From contig CANKMW010000025.1 of the NCBI GenBank assembly GCA_947483555.1, positions 29,372 through 93,371 of the forward strand: DNA of 64,000 bases, read 5' to 3'. Origin of the DNA: Myxococcales bacterium (GTDB lineage Bacteria; Myxococcota_A; Polyangia; Haliangiales; Haliangiaceae). The notes below the pieces were generated by a model. The model did no database searches. It had not been told where the DNA came from and saw nothing but the letters and a program-made list of their open reading frames with translations. The position numbers were made by a program, and so were the translations under genes. Of this stretch, positions 56,568 through 64,000 are shown piece by piece (the stretch's first letter is position 1; the number at the start of each line of letters is the position of its first letter).

Positions 56568-58813
56568 GGTCTGATCGTAGCAGGCGCGCGTGCCGCCCCG
56601 GCGCTGGCGGCCATGTCGTCGAGGATGAACAGACACTCCTCGATCCACGGGTCGCGGGTGAGGCTGTCGCGCCAGCGGGTGGCGCGATCGTCGGCCTTGG
56701 CGCCCGGGCGCGGGGCGACCGGCGCGGGGTGATCACCGATCATCGTGACCCCGACCCGGGCCGGCCCCGGGTCGAGCGCGGGGGCGGCGGCCGCCAGCGC
56801 CGAGCGCTGCGCCGTGCGCCGCGCCTCCCAGGCCGGACGCGCCAGGGGCACCAGGGTATCGGCGCGCAGCGTGCGCAGGAGCGCGGTGCTGGCGTCGAGC
56901 CTGGCGAAGACGGGCTGCTTGGCGACCCGCGCGGCGCTGCGCTTGACCAGGACCTCGTTGGTCCAGGTCACGTGTGGCCAGTCGACGTGGGTGGCCGGAC
57001 CGATCTGCGACCATTCGATCGCATGGTCGAGGGAGCGCTCGCCGGTGTCGCCGAGGTAGCTGGTCGCGTCCGGCAACCGGACGTCGGGGGTCACGCCCTC
57101 GAGCTGCGTCGACGAACCGCTGATCCGGAAGAACTGCTGGATCGTGATCTTGAGGACGCCGAGCTCGATGGCGCCGCCGCTCGCCCGGTCGAGGTCGGCG
57201 AGCGATTGCACCGTGCCCTTGCCGTGGGTCGGCGAGCTGCCGACCACGACGGCGCGATGATAGTCCTGCAACGCACCGGCGACGATCTCCGACGCCGACG
57301 CGCTGAAGCGGTCGACCATCACCACCACCGCGCCGTCGTACTCGGTGCCGGCCTCGGTGTCGCCGAGGATCTTCTGCCGTCCGCCGCTGTCCTGGACCTG
57401 GACCACCGGGCCGAGGTCGACCAGCAGGCCGGTCATCTCGACCGCGTCGTCGAGGAAGCCGCCGCCATTGCCGCGGATGTCGATCACGACCCCGGCGACC
57501 CGGCGCGCCTTCATCTCCCGCAACAGCTGGCGGACGTCGCCGGCCGCGGTCCGCTGGCCGCCGCCCTGGCCGCCGTAGAAGCTCGGCAGATAGATGTAGC
57601 CGAGGTCGGGATGCCGCTTGCGCGACAGCACGGCGCCGCGCGCGTAGGCCTCCTCGATCACGACGACATCGCGGGTGATCTCCACGGTCTCCTCGACGCC
57701 GGTCGGCTTCTGGATCCGCAGCCGCACCACCGTGCCCTTCTTGCCGCGGATCATCTTCACGACCTCGTCGATCCGCATGTCGACGACGTCGACCGGCTCC
57801 TGGTGGTCCTGGCTGACCGCCAGGATCAGATCGCCCGCGGCGAGGCGACCCTGCCGCCAGCTGGCGCCGCCCGGCACCAGCTCGGTGACCTGGATGTAGT
57901 GGTCGCGCTCGCGCAGGACGGCGCCGATGCCCTCGACGGAGCCGGAGAGCTGGATGTCGAAGTTCGCCTTGTCGGCCGGCGGCAAGTACGTGGTGTGGGG
58001 ATCGAACACCGCGGCGATCGCGTTGACCACGTCGGCGGCGGCGTCGAGCGGGCCGGGCGTGCGCAGGCGCGCGAACCGGCCGGCGTAGGCAGTGGTGAGA
58101 TCGGCGCGCGCCCTGGCCTCGCGCCCCTCCGGCGTGGTCGGGATCTGGGCGACCGGCGTGGTGGCGGTGTCGAGATCCGGATCGTCGGTGCCGCCGTCGG
58201 TGGTGGGCGGCGGCGCCAGGCGCGCCTCCATCGCCGCGACCCGCTCGAGGACCTCGAGCTCGAGCCGCTGGCGCCAGCGCTCGCGGAGCGCGGCGGCGGA
58301 CGGCGCCCGCTCGAGCTTCTCGGGGTCGAGCTCGACCGACTCCGGGTTGGTGAGATCGAAGGGGGCGGCGAGCAGCTCGGCGACCGTCTTGTCGACGACC
58401 GCGAGCCGGGCGGCGAACAGCGCGGCCCCGTCGTGCGCGAGCCCGAGCGTACCCGCGCGCAGCTCGTCGTCGATGGTGTCGAGATGGCCGCCGAGGGCGG
58501 TGACGTCCTCGCGCAGGAGGAACATCTTGCCGGGGTCGAGGCGCTCGACGTAGGTCGCGAAGCCGTCGCGCGACACCGCGTCGTCGATCGTGCGGTGGCG
58601 CAGGTGCTGATGCTCGAGCAAGCCGAGCACGGTCGCCGCCAGCGTCGCCTCCCGGGGATCCGGCGGTGACACCGCCACGACCGGTGACACGAGCGCGTCG
58701 GGCCCGCGGCGCGGCGGCTCGCCGGCGGCCTGGCCCGCGGCTTTGCCGGAGGCCTTACATGCGACCAGCGTCAGGGACAGCAGCAAGAGCGCACCACGGC
58801 GAGGGCATGACAT
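56564..58813 (-). CDS. prc: Tail-specific (C-terminal processing) protease, S41 family, lipoprotein
   Basis: A 749-residue envelope protease with lipoprotein signal (LLLSLTLVACKAS). Order: N-terminal helical domain (YVERLDPGKMFLLREDV, typical of Prc), PDZ (GSVEGIGAVLRERDHYIQV, PGGASWRQGRLAAGDLILAV), then the S41 core with VVIDIRGNGGGFLDDAV, catalytic Ser in DRFSASASEIVAGAL and Lys in THGKGTVQSLADL. Longer than E. coli Prc (682), with a C-terminal extension. Prc degrades proteins from C-terminal tags and trims peptidoglycan hydrolases. First gene of a coupled operon. Confidence 0.92.
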   Translation of the reverse strand: MSCPRRGALLLLSLTLVACKASGKAAGQAAGEPPRRGPDALVSPVVAVSPPDPREATLAATVLGLLEHQHLRHRTIDDAVSRDGFATYVERLDPGKMFLLREDVTALGGHLDTIDDELRAGTLGLAHDGAALFAARLAVVDKTVAELLAAPFDLTNPESVELDPEKLERAPSAAALRERWRQRLELEVLERVAAMEARLAPPPTTDGGTDDPDLDTATTPVAQIPTTPEGREARARADLTTAYAGRFARLRTPGPLDAAADVVNAIAAVFDPHTTYLPPADKANFDIQLSGSVEGIGAVLRERDHYIQVTELVPGGASWRQGRLAAGDLILAVSQDHQEPVDVVDMRIDEVVKMIRGKKGTVVRLRIQKPTGVEETVEITRDVVVIEEAYARGAVLSRKRHPDLGYIYLPSFYGGQGGGQRTAAGDVRQLLREMKARRVAGVVIDIRGNGGGFLDDAVEMTGLLVDLGPVVQVQDSGGRQKILGDTEAGTEYDGAVVVMVDRFSASASEIVAGALQDYHRAVVVGSSPTHGKGTVQSLADLDRASGGAIELGVLKITIQQFFRISGSSTQLEGVTPDVRLPDATSYLGDTGERSLDHAIEWSQIGPATHVDWPHVTWTNEVLVKRSAARVAKQPVFARLDASTALLRTLRADTLVPLARPAWEARRTAQRSALAAAAPALDPGPARVGVTMIGDHPAPVAPRPGAKADDRATRWRDSLTRDPWIEECLFILDDMAASAGAARAPATIRP

Positions 58814-58830
58814 GAGCGTTCAATCTAGCA

Positions 58831-58942
<112 letters not shown>

Positions 58943-59004
58943 AAATGCCATCGGGGCGCACGCAGCGCGTGCACCCCGACGGGAACGACTCGGATCGCGA
59001 AGGC

Positions 59005-61011
59005 TCAGCTGGCGTGCAGGCGCGCGCCCGGCGGCACGACCTCGAGGTGGGCCGGTTCGAGCACGAACCGACCGCGCCCGTGCGTGAGCCCCGACAGCGC
59101 CCCGGCGTAGCCGAAGCTCTCGGCCAGCGGCACCTCGGCCCGGATCACGCGCTGGTCGCCGCGGACGTCGAGCCCCTGCACCGGGGCCCGCCGGCGGCCG
59201 AGATCGCCGACCACCGCACCGACGTCGCCGTCGCCGCAGGTGACCTCGAGCCGCATGATCGGCTCGAGCAAGAGCGGCATCGCCGCCGCGGCCGCGGCCT
59301 GGAACCCGAGCCGTCCGGCGATCTGGAACGCCAGCTCGCTCGAGTCCTTGGCGTGGGTCGAGCCGTCGACGAGCGTGACCGCCACGTCGACGACCGGGTG
59401 GCCGCCCAGCAGCCCGTTGGCCATGGCGTCACGCACGCCGCGCTCGACACCGTGGACGAACGAGCGTGGGATGACGCCACCGCGGGTGCGATCCTCGAAC
59501 ACCAGCCCGGCGCCACGCGGCGCCGGACCGACGTCGAGGACGACGTGCGCGAACTGACCGGGGCCGCCGCTCTGCTTGACGTGGCGCAGCTCGTGCCGCA
59601 CCGCGACGCCGAGCGTCGACTTGTACGCCACCCGCGGCTGGCCGCACGAGACGCGGACGTCGTGCTCGCCGGCCAGACGCTCCACCGCGATCTCGAGGTG
59701 GAGCTGGCCCATGCCGGCCAGCAGCGTCTGACCGGTCTCGGGGTCGGACTCGACGCGCAGCGACGGATCGGCCGCGATCATGCGGCCGAGCGCCTGCGGC
59801 AGCCGCTCGCGGTCATCGCGCGTCACCGGCTCGATCGCGATCCGCACCACCGGCTGTGGTGCGGTGATCGTCTCGAGCGTCACCGGGTGCGCTGGATCGG
59901 CCAGGGTCTCGCCGCCGAGGATGGGCGTGGCCAGGACCACGCCGATCTCGCCGGCCTCGAGGCGGTCGACCTCGAGGCGCCGATCGGCGACCAGCTGCAC
60001 CAGCCGTCCGACGCGCAGCGTGCGGCCGCTCCGCGACGCCACCACCGGCGTGCCCTTGGCGAGCGTGCCGGTGTAGACCCGGACGAACGTGCTCTGGCCG
60101 TGGTCGTCGAACGTGACCTTGAAGGCCAGCGCGGCGAGCGGTGCGTCGGTCGCCGGCGGACGGTCGACCGGCGACGGCAACAGGTCGACCACGGCGTCGA
60201 GCAAGGGCTCGACGCCGACGTAGCGGTACGCCGAGCCGCATGCCACCGGCACCACGTGAGCGGCGACGGTGGCGGCGCGCAAGGCACGACGCACGGCCGC
60301 GGCGTCGGGCTCGCGGCCGTCGACCATCGCGGCGAGGATGGCCCCGTCGTGATCGGCCGCGACCTCGAGCAGGCGTTCGCGGAACCTTCGCGGATTGTCA
60401 GAGAGCTCCGCTGCGGTCAGCGGGGTGATGACCGGTGGTGACCCGTCGCCGGCCGGCCATTCCATCCGGCGGAGGTCGATCAGGTCGATGACCCCGAGCA
60501 GCCGCTCGCCGTCGTGGACCGGCCAGTTGATCGGCACCGGGCGGGCGCCGAGCCGGGTCGTCAACTCGCGCAGGCAGCGCTCCAGATCGGCGCCGGCGCG
60601 GTCGAGCTTGTTGACGAACACCAGCCGTGGCACGCGGTGACGGTCGGCCTGCCGCCACACCGTCTCGGTCTGCGGCTCGACGCCGGCGACGCCGTCGAGC
60701 ACCACGACGGCGCCGTCGAGCACGCGCAACGAGCGCTCGACCTCGATCGTGAAGTCGACGTGGCCGGGCGTATCGATCAGGTGGAAGCGATGATCGCGCC
60801 AGTCGCAGGTCACCGCCGCGGCCAGGATCGTGATCCCCTTGGCTTGCTCGAGCGGGTGGAAGTCGGTGTGGGCGGTGCCGGCGTGGACCTCGCCGACCGC
60901 GTGGATGCGGCCGGTGTAGAGCAGGACCCGCTCGGTGAGCGTGGTCTTGCCGGCATCGACGTGGGCGATGATGCCGAGGTTGCGGATCCGTTCGATGGGT
61001 GTTCTGGGCAT
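59005..61011 (-). CDS. fusA: EF-G-like translational GTPase (divergent paralogue)
   Basis: A 668-residue GTPase with the EF-G domain order: G1 AHVDAGKTTLTE, G3 DTPGHVDF, G4 NKLD, then domains II-V (KVTFDDHGQSTFVRVYTG, MGQLHLEIAVERL, DVAVTLVDGSTHAKDSSEL). Switch I differs from canonical EF-G (HPLEQAKGITILAA against E-x-E-R-G-I-T-I), and the protein is shorter than standard EF-G (about 700). This points to a second EF-G-type factor (ribosome recycling or stress translocase) rather than the housekeeping one. An 8-bp hairpin lies just before the start. Confidence 0.85.
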   Translation of the reverse strand: MPRTPIERIRNLGIIAHVDAGKTTLTERVLLYTGRIHAVGEVHAGTAHTDFHPLEQAKGITILAAAVTCDWRDHRFHLIDTPGHVDFTIEVERSLRVLDGAVVVLDGVAGVEPQTETVWRQADRHRVPRLVFVNKLDRAGADLERCLRELTTRLGARPVPINWPVHDGERLLGVIDLIDLRRMEWPAGDGSPPVITPLTAAELSDNPRRFRERLLEVAADHDGAILAAMVDGREPDAAAVRRALRAATVAAHVVPVACGSAYRYVGVEPLLDAVVDLLPSPVDRPPATDAPLAALAFKVTFDDHGQSTFVRVYTGTLAKGTPVVASRSGRTLRVGRLVQLVADRRLEVDRLEAGEIGVVLATPILGGETLADPAHPVTLETITAPQPVVRIAIEPVTRDDRERLPQALGRMIAADPSLRVESDPETGQTLLAGMGQLHLEIAVERLAGEHDVRVSCGQPRVAYKSTLGVAVRHELRHVKQSGGPGQFAHVVLDVGPAPRGAGLVFEDRTRGGVIPRSFVHGVERGVRDAMANGLLGGHPVVDVAVTLVDGSTHAKDSSELAFQIAGRLGFQAAAAAAMPLLLEPIMRLEVTCGDGDVGAVVGDLGRRRAPVQGLDVRGDQRVIRAEVPLAESFGYAGALSGLTHGRGRFVLEPAHLEVVPPGARLHAS

Positions 61012-61311
61012 GACAGGGCTCGCGCGGACCGCAGACGCGGTCCGGTGATGGTGAAGGATCGCGGAGGTGAACGCTCACCCGCGACGGACCCCGGCCGGCG
61101 GCGGCATGCGTGGGCATGCTCGACCGCGCTGGTCGGACGATGCCGCGACATGCGCGGCCCGGCCCCCGAGGGGCCCTGGGTCAGCCAGCCGCGGGCGTGA
61201 AGCACAGCCGGGCGTACTCGCACCGACGCACGTCCGCGACGGAGATCATCCGGCGGCAGTCAACGCGTGGGGGGACCCGGCTCGGCATGGCTTCGATCTC
61301 GAACGCATTAC
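61012..61311. other. 300-bp intergenic region upstream of the EF-G-like gene
   Basis: The gap between the kinase stop (61312) and the EF-G-like start (61011), both on the minus strand. Apart from the hairpin at 61025-61044 it shows only GC-rich sequence without recognised gene or promoter. Confidence 0.5.
61025..61044 (-). promoter_or_regulatory. Hairpin in the leader of the EF-G-like gene
   Basis: CGGACCGC-AGAC-GCGGTCCG forms an 8-bp GC-rich stem with a four-base loop, ending 13 nt before the ATG on the minus strand, where it would overlap or mask a ribosome binding site. This suggests translational control; no known riboswitch pattern was recognised. Confidence 0.4.
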
Positions 61312-62886
61312 CTACGGATTCGATCCGGAACTGTCAAGCATGTCGTCGACGGCCGCGGCGACCACCGCGAATTTGCTGGCCAGCTCACCGGCGGTGTCCC
61401 CCAGGATGCCCAACCGGTCGGCCAGCGTGACCCGCAGTCGTCGGTGAGCGTCGAGCCACTGGGCTTCGTTGTCGTGCTCGGCGGCCGCCAGCTCGATGCC
61501 GCGCTCGTCGAGCGCCGCCAGCTCGTGGCCCAGGCCCAGGGTCAACTCGCGGACCCGGCGATCGAGCTGCGCGATCTGGAAGTCGAGGTCGACGGCGGCC
61601 TCCAGGGTCGGTGGCGGATCCTTGCGCTGGCGCTCGAACCGTAGCTCGGCGATCGCGAAGCGGAACGAGCCCTCGCGCTCGCGCACCGACTGCACCGCGG
61701 TGCTCTGCCGCTCCTCGAGTTGCGCTCGCTCGCTGACGAAGCGGGCGCGGTCGGCGCGGCAGTGTTCGACCACGACCACCACCAGCGCCAGCGCTGCGTC
61801 GCCGGGATGGAGGTCGATGGTCTCCTCGGCGAGCTCGACCAGCGCGGCGCAGATCTCGTCGCGCACCTCCTCGGTATGGGCGGCGGCGGTGTCGGCGTAG
61901 CCGATCTGCTTGGGCGCGCGGTTGCGGTCCTGCAGCGTGACCTCGTCGTGGATCTCGACGCGACCAGCGGCCAGATCGGCGGCGGCGCTCCCCATCGGCG
62001 GTGCGATCGAGAGCGCGCCGGTGCGCGGTCCGCCGCGCCGCTTCGGAAAGCCCGGGACCTGCTCGAGCGCCATCATCAGGTGCTTGCCCGATTGCAGGCG
62101 GGCGGCCGGCTCCTTGGCCAGCAGCTGTTGCACGATCACGTCGAGCATCCCGGGGACGCCCGGAAAGGCGCGACCGAGCGCCGGCGCCGGGGTCTGCATG
62201 TGCGACGCCATCACCAGCGCGCGCGGTCCGGTGAACGGCGGCTTGCCGGTCAGGATCTCGAAGGCGATGCAGCCGATGGCGTACAGGTCGCTGCGCGGGT
62301 CGTCGGGGCCGCTGCCGAGCCGCTCGGGCGCCATGTACTCGGCGGTGCCGAAGATCTCGCCGCGCAGCGTGAGCTCGTCACGTTCGCCGCCCGGGTTGAG
62401 GACCTTGGCGAGGCCGAAATCGAGGATCTTGAGGACGTCGGGTCGGCCGCGATCCTCGACCAGAACCAGGTTGTGGGGCTTGAGGTCACGGTGGACGACC
62501 CCGTGGGCGTGCGCGTGCTCGATCGCGCTGGCGAGCTGATGCAGGATGTTGAGGCTGCGCACCACGTCGAGCCGGCCGGCAGCGCGCAGGACAACGTCGA
62601 GCGTCTCGCCGGCGGCGTGCTCCATCGTCAGGTAGAGCCGGCCGTCGGGCAGGCGCCCGAAGTCGTAGATGCTGATGATGTTGGGGTGGCGCAGGCGGTT
62701 GATGGCCCGGGCTTCGCGGCGGAAGCGCGACGCCAGGCGCGCGTCGGCGGCGACCTCCGGCCGCAGCACCTTGATGGCCTCGTGGCGCCCGATGTGGATG
62801 TGCTCGACCAGGTAGACCTCGCCGGTCGCACCCTCGCCGATGAGCTGGACCACGCGATAGGTGCCGTCGAGAATCTCCCCGATCAT
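61312..62886 (-). CDS. Ser/Thr protein kinase with C-terminal coiled coil
   Basis: A 524-residue cytoplasmic kinase. Hanks motifs are complete: glycine loop LIGEGATGEVYLVEH, Lys in AIKVLRPEV, HRDLKPHNLVL, DFGLAKVL, AEYMAPERLG. The kinase domain covers about 10-270. The C-terminal part is helical with long heptads (FVSERAQLEERQSTAVQSV, LDFQIAQLDRRVRELTLG, probable coiled coil) and no membrane segment or PASTA repeats, unlike PknB-type sensors. The start ATG 62886 is 7 nt from the TfuA stop, so it lies in the YcaO-TfuA operon. Target unknown. Confidence 0.9.
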   Translation of the reverse strand: MIGEILDGTYRVVQLIGEGATGEVYLVEHIHIGRHEAIKVLRPEVAADARLASRFRREARAINRLRHPNIISIYDFGRLPDGRLYLTMEHAAGETLDVVLRAAGRLDVVRSLNILHQLASAIEHAHAHGVVHRDLKPHNLVLVEDRGRPDVLKILDFGLAKVLNPGGERDELTLRGEIFGTAEYMAPERLGSGPDDPRSDLYAIGCIAFEILTGKPPFTGPRALVMASHMQTPAPALGRAFPGVPGMLDVIVQQLLAKEPAARLQSGKHLMMALEQVPGFPKRRGGPRTGALSIAPPMGSAAADLAAGRVEIHDEVTLQDRNRAPKQIGYADTAAAHTEEVRDEICAALVELAEETIDLHPGDAALALVVVVVEHCRADRARFVSERAQLEERQSTAVQSVREREGSFRFAIAELRFERQRKDPPPTLEAAVDLDFQIAQLDRRVRELTLGLGHELAALDERGIELAAAEHDNEAQWLDAHRRLRVTLADRLGILGDTAGELASKFAVVAAAVDDMLDSSGSNP

Positions 62887-62893
62887 CCGGGGG

Positions 62894-63529
62894 CTAGCTT
62901 ACACCGGCGCGGCGCAGGGCGGCGATCAGGGCCAGCGCATCGCGGCGCTTGATGTCATGGGCCGTGGACCCGAGCGTCGCCAGCAGCGGCGCGAGCGGGA
63001 GCGCGGCGGCGGCGGCGGCGGCGGTGACCGCCACGCGATCGCGTCGATGGAAGGCGAGCCGACGCAGCGCGCCGATCACCAGGTCGGCCTGGGCCCGGGT
63101 CCCGTCGCCGGCGGCGACCACCGCGGCGAGCGCCGCGCGCACGTTGACCAGCGGGTAGGCGATGGTCCGGAAGTCGGTCGGATCGTAGGTCATCGCGACC
63201 TCGTCGTCGCCGTCGAGCTGGCCGGTGCGGAACATCCGGTAGACCTCGCCGATGCCGAGCATCGCGTCGGGACACTCGACCGCGCGCAGCGCGCCGACGC
63301 TGGCGGCGCCGAACAGGCGGGCCCCGGCGGCCGCCGCGTCCCGGATCTCGCGGGGCGTCACCGCGGCGCGCTGGAACAGCTCGCCGTCGACGAGCCCGAT
63401 CACGTCGACGCCGCTGCGCGCTGCCGCGATGACGTCGCCGCGGACCGCGGGCGGGGCGTAGACCAGGCCCGGGATCACCGGCCGCGCGGTCGGAAGACTC
63501 GGCCCCACGAACACTACGGCGCGCACCAT
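62894..63529 (-). CDS. TfuA-like protein (partner of YcaO)
   Basis: A 211-residue protein of the TfuA family. VVFVGPSLPTARPVIPG, PPAVRGDVIAAARSGVDVIG, LVDGELFQRAAVTPREI and FGAASVGALRAVEC are its signatures. TfuA works with YcaO in thioamide formation (for example McrA thioglycine) and in some RiPP pathways (known). The start is ATG 63529; the gene overlaps the YcaO stop by 16 nt, so the pair is translated together. No precursor peptide or ThiF-like gene is visible in the window. Confidence 0.88.
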   Translation of the reverse strand: MVRAVVFVGPSLPTARPVIPGLVYAPPAVRGDVIAAARSGVDVIGLVDGELFQRAAVTPREIRDAAAAGARLFGAASVGALRAVECPDAMLGIGEVYRMFRTGQLDGDDEVAMTYDPTDFRTIAYPLVNVRAALAAVVAAGDGTRAQADLVIGALRRLAFHRRDRVAVTAAAAAAALPLAPLLATLGSTAHDIKRRDALALIAALRRAGVS

Positions 63530-64000
63530 CGCTCCATTCGCACGCCGGCGCGCGTCGGGTCCTCGGCCCACACCTCGAGGCCCGGCACCACGACACGCAC
63601 CACCCGCAGCGGCAGATCGTCGGCCGACAGATCGACCGCCACCGGGGGTCCGCAGCCCGCCGCCACCAGCCGGCCCGCGATCAGCTCGACCGGATCGTTC
63701 GCGGTCGCGACCGAACGCGGCGGCCGGCCGCCCGGCGGCGGCGGCAGGAACCACGGGTCCGGTGCGACCCGCTGCATCGGGAGGTCCTCGCGGGCACCCT
63801 GGATGTCGATCAGCCGCGCCTGCAACGCCTCGCCGAGCGCGCGATCGGCCGCCACCCCGGCGTCGAGCGCGGCGGCGCAGCCGTGGTGGGCCCACAGATG
63901 GCTTCGGGGCCCGGCTCCGCGCTGACGCGCATGCGCGTCAGCCGGTGGGGCCCACAGATGGCTTCGGGGCCCGGCTCCGCGCTGACGCGCATGCGCGTCA
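63514..64000 (-). CDS. YcaO-domain protein (C-terminal part, partial, with an in-frame 60-bp repeat)
   Basis: The C-terminal section of a YcaO enzyme, which activates peptide backbone amides with ATP to form azolines or thioamides. AAALDAGVAADRALGEALQA with RLIDIQGAREDLP is the conserved YcaO region that includes the substrate/ATP-site Glu and Gln, and VVRVVVPGLEVWAEDP is the terminal motif. Directly before it the reading frame runs without a stop through two copies of a 60-bp repeat (20 codons, HLWAPPADAHARQRGAGPRS), so the gene either encodes these repeats or has been interrupted. The N-terminal part lies beyond the window. Confidence 0.7.
   Translation of the reverse strand, partial: DAHARQRGAGPRSHLWAPPADAHARQRGAGPRSHLWAHHGCAAALDAGVAADRALGEALQARLIDIQGAREDLPMQRVAPDPWFLPPPPGGRPPRSVATANDPVELIAGRLVAAGCGPPVAVDLSADDLPLRVVRVVVPGLEVWAEDPTRAGVRMERWCAP
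63888..64000. repeat. 60-bp tandem repeat containing an 18-bp perfect palindrome
   Basis: Positions 63888-63940 recur at 63948-64000 with an exact 60-bp period, and the array may continue past the right edge. Each unit contains the perfect palindrome TGACGCGCATGCGCGTCA (extending two bases on each side in the full copy). It reads in frame with YcaO on the minus strand, and another frame also gives a 20-residue repeat (MRVSAEPGPEAICGP core). Confidence 0.9.

Noticed and set aside
63888..64000. Possible CRISPR array or terminator cluster at the right edge
   Set aside because: The whole 60-bp unit is repeated, with no distinct spacer; it is a tandem repeat with a palindrome.

Overview
The window is very GC-rich, densely coded DNA on both strands and looks chromosomal, from a Myxococcota bacterium (delta-proteobacterial type, possibly Kofleriaceae/Haliangium-like). 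The clues are: a protein with an AgmX/PglI C-terminal domain, an MXAN_5187-type protein, Ser/Thr kinases, a 1352-residue hybrid histidine kinase, and about 17 predicted lipoproteins, most of unknown function, with Gly/Asp-rich or Pro-rich linkers after the lipobox. No rRNA, tRNA or CRISPR array was recognised. The assignment rests on reading protein families by eye and was not checked by search.

Left part (1-14.4 kb): the end of a CusB-like adaptor coupled to a TolC-like channel, then a run of secreted or lipid-anchored proteins. These include a possible caspase-fold protein, an S37-type peptidase, a CE1/PHB-depolymerase-like esterase and a large lipoprotein carrying a PEP-synthase-type domain. 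A scar follows: a frameshifted gene, the N-terminal remnant of an IS91-family transposase, and a 63-bp copy of the 3' end of the MFS gene found 12 kb further right. 14.5-30 kb: a double hybrid histidine kinase, a MarR regulator coupled to a c-type cytochrome lipoprotein, a LysR regulator divergent from a lipoprotein, MFS and MATE exporters, a P460-like cytochrome, and the AgmX/PglI-type protein.

Middle (30-47.7 kb): a predicted zinc metallopeptidase with no signal peptide, translationally coupled to a lipoprotein and a CpXC protein. Housekeeping genes follow: DUF465, tsaB, rseP, adk, leuS, moaB, a release-factor-like protein, pdxH and sixA.

Right part (47.8-64 kb): a four-gene operon encoding a PP2C phosphatase, a kinase with a zinc ribbon, a nicotinamidase-type hydrolase and a vWA protein. 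It is driven by a near-consensus promoter whose spacer is a perfect 8-bp inverted repeat. It resembles the TerY-P (vWA/phosphatase/kinase) triads with an added NAD-metabolism-type enzyme, and is the best candidate for an undescribed system. Beyond it lie a YkgJ-type protein, an acyltransferase, a coupled Prc protease/TenA-like/lipoprotein operon, a divergent EF-G paralogue, and at the right edge an operon YcaO - TfuA - Ser/Thr kinase whose YcaO gene contains an in-frame 60-bp palindrome-bearing tandem repeat.
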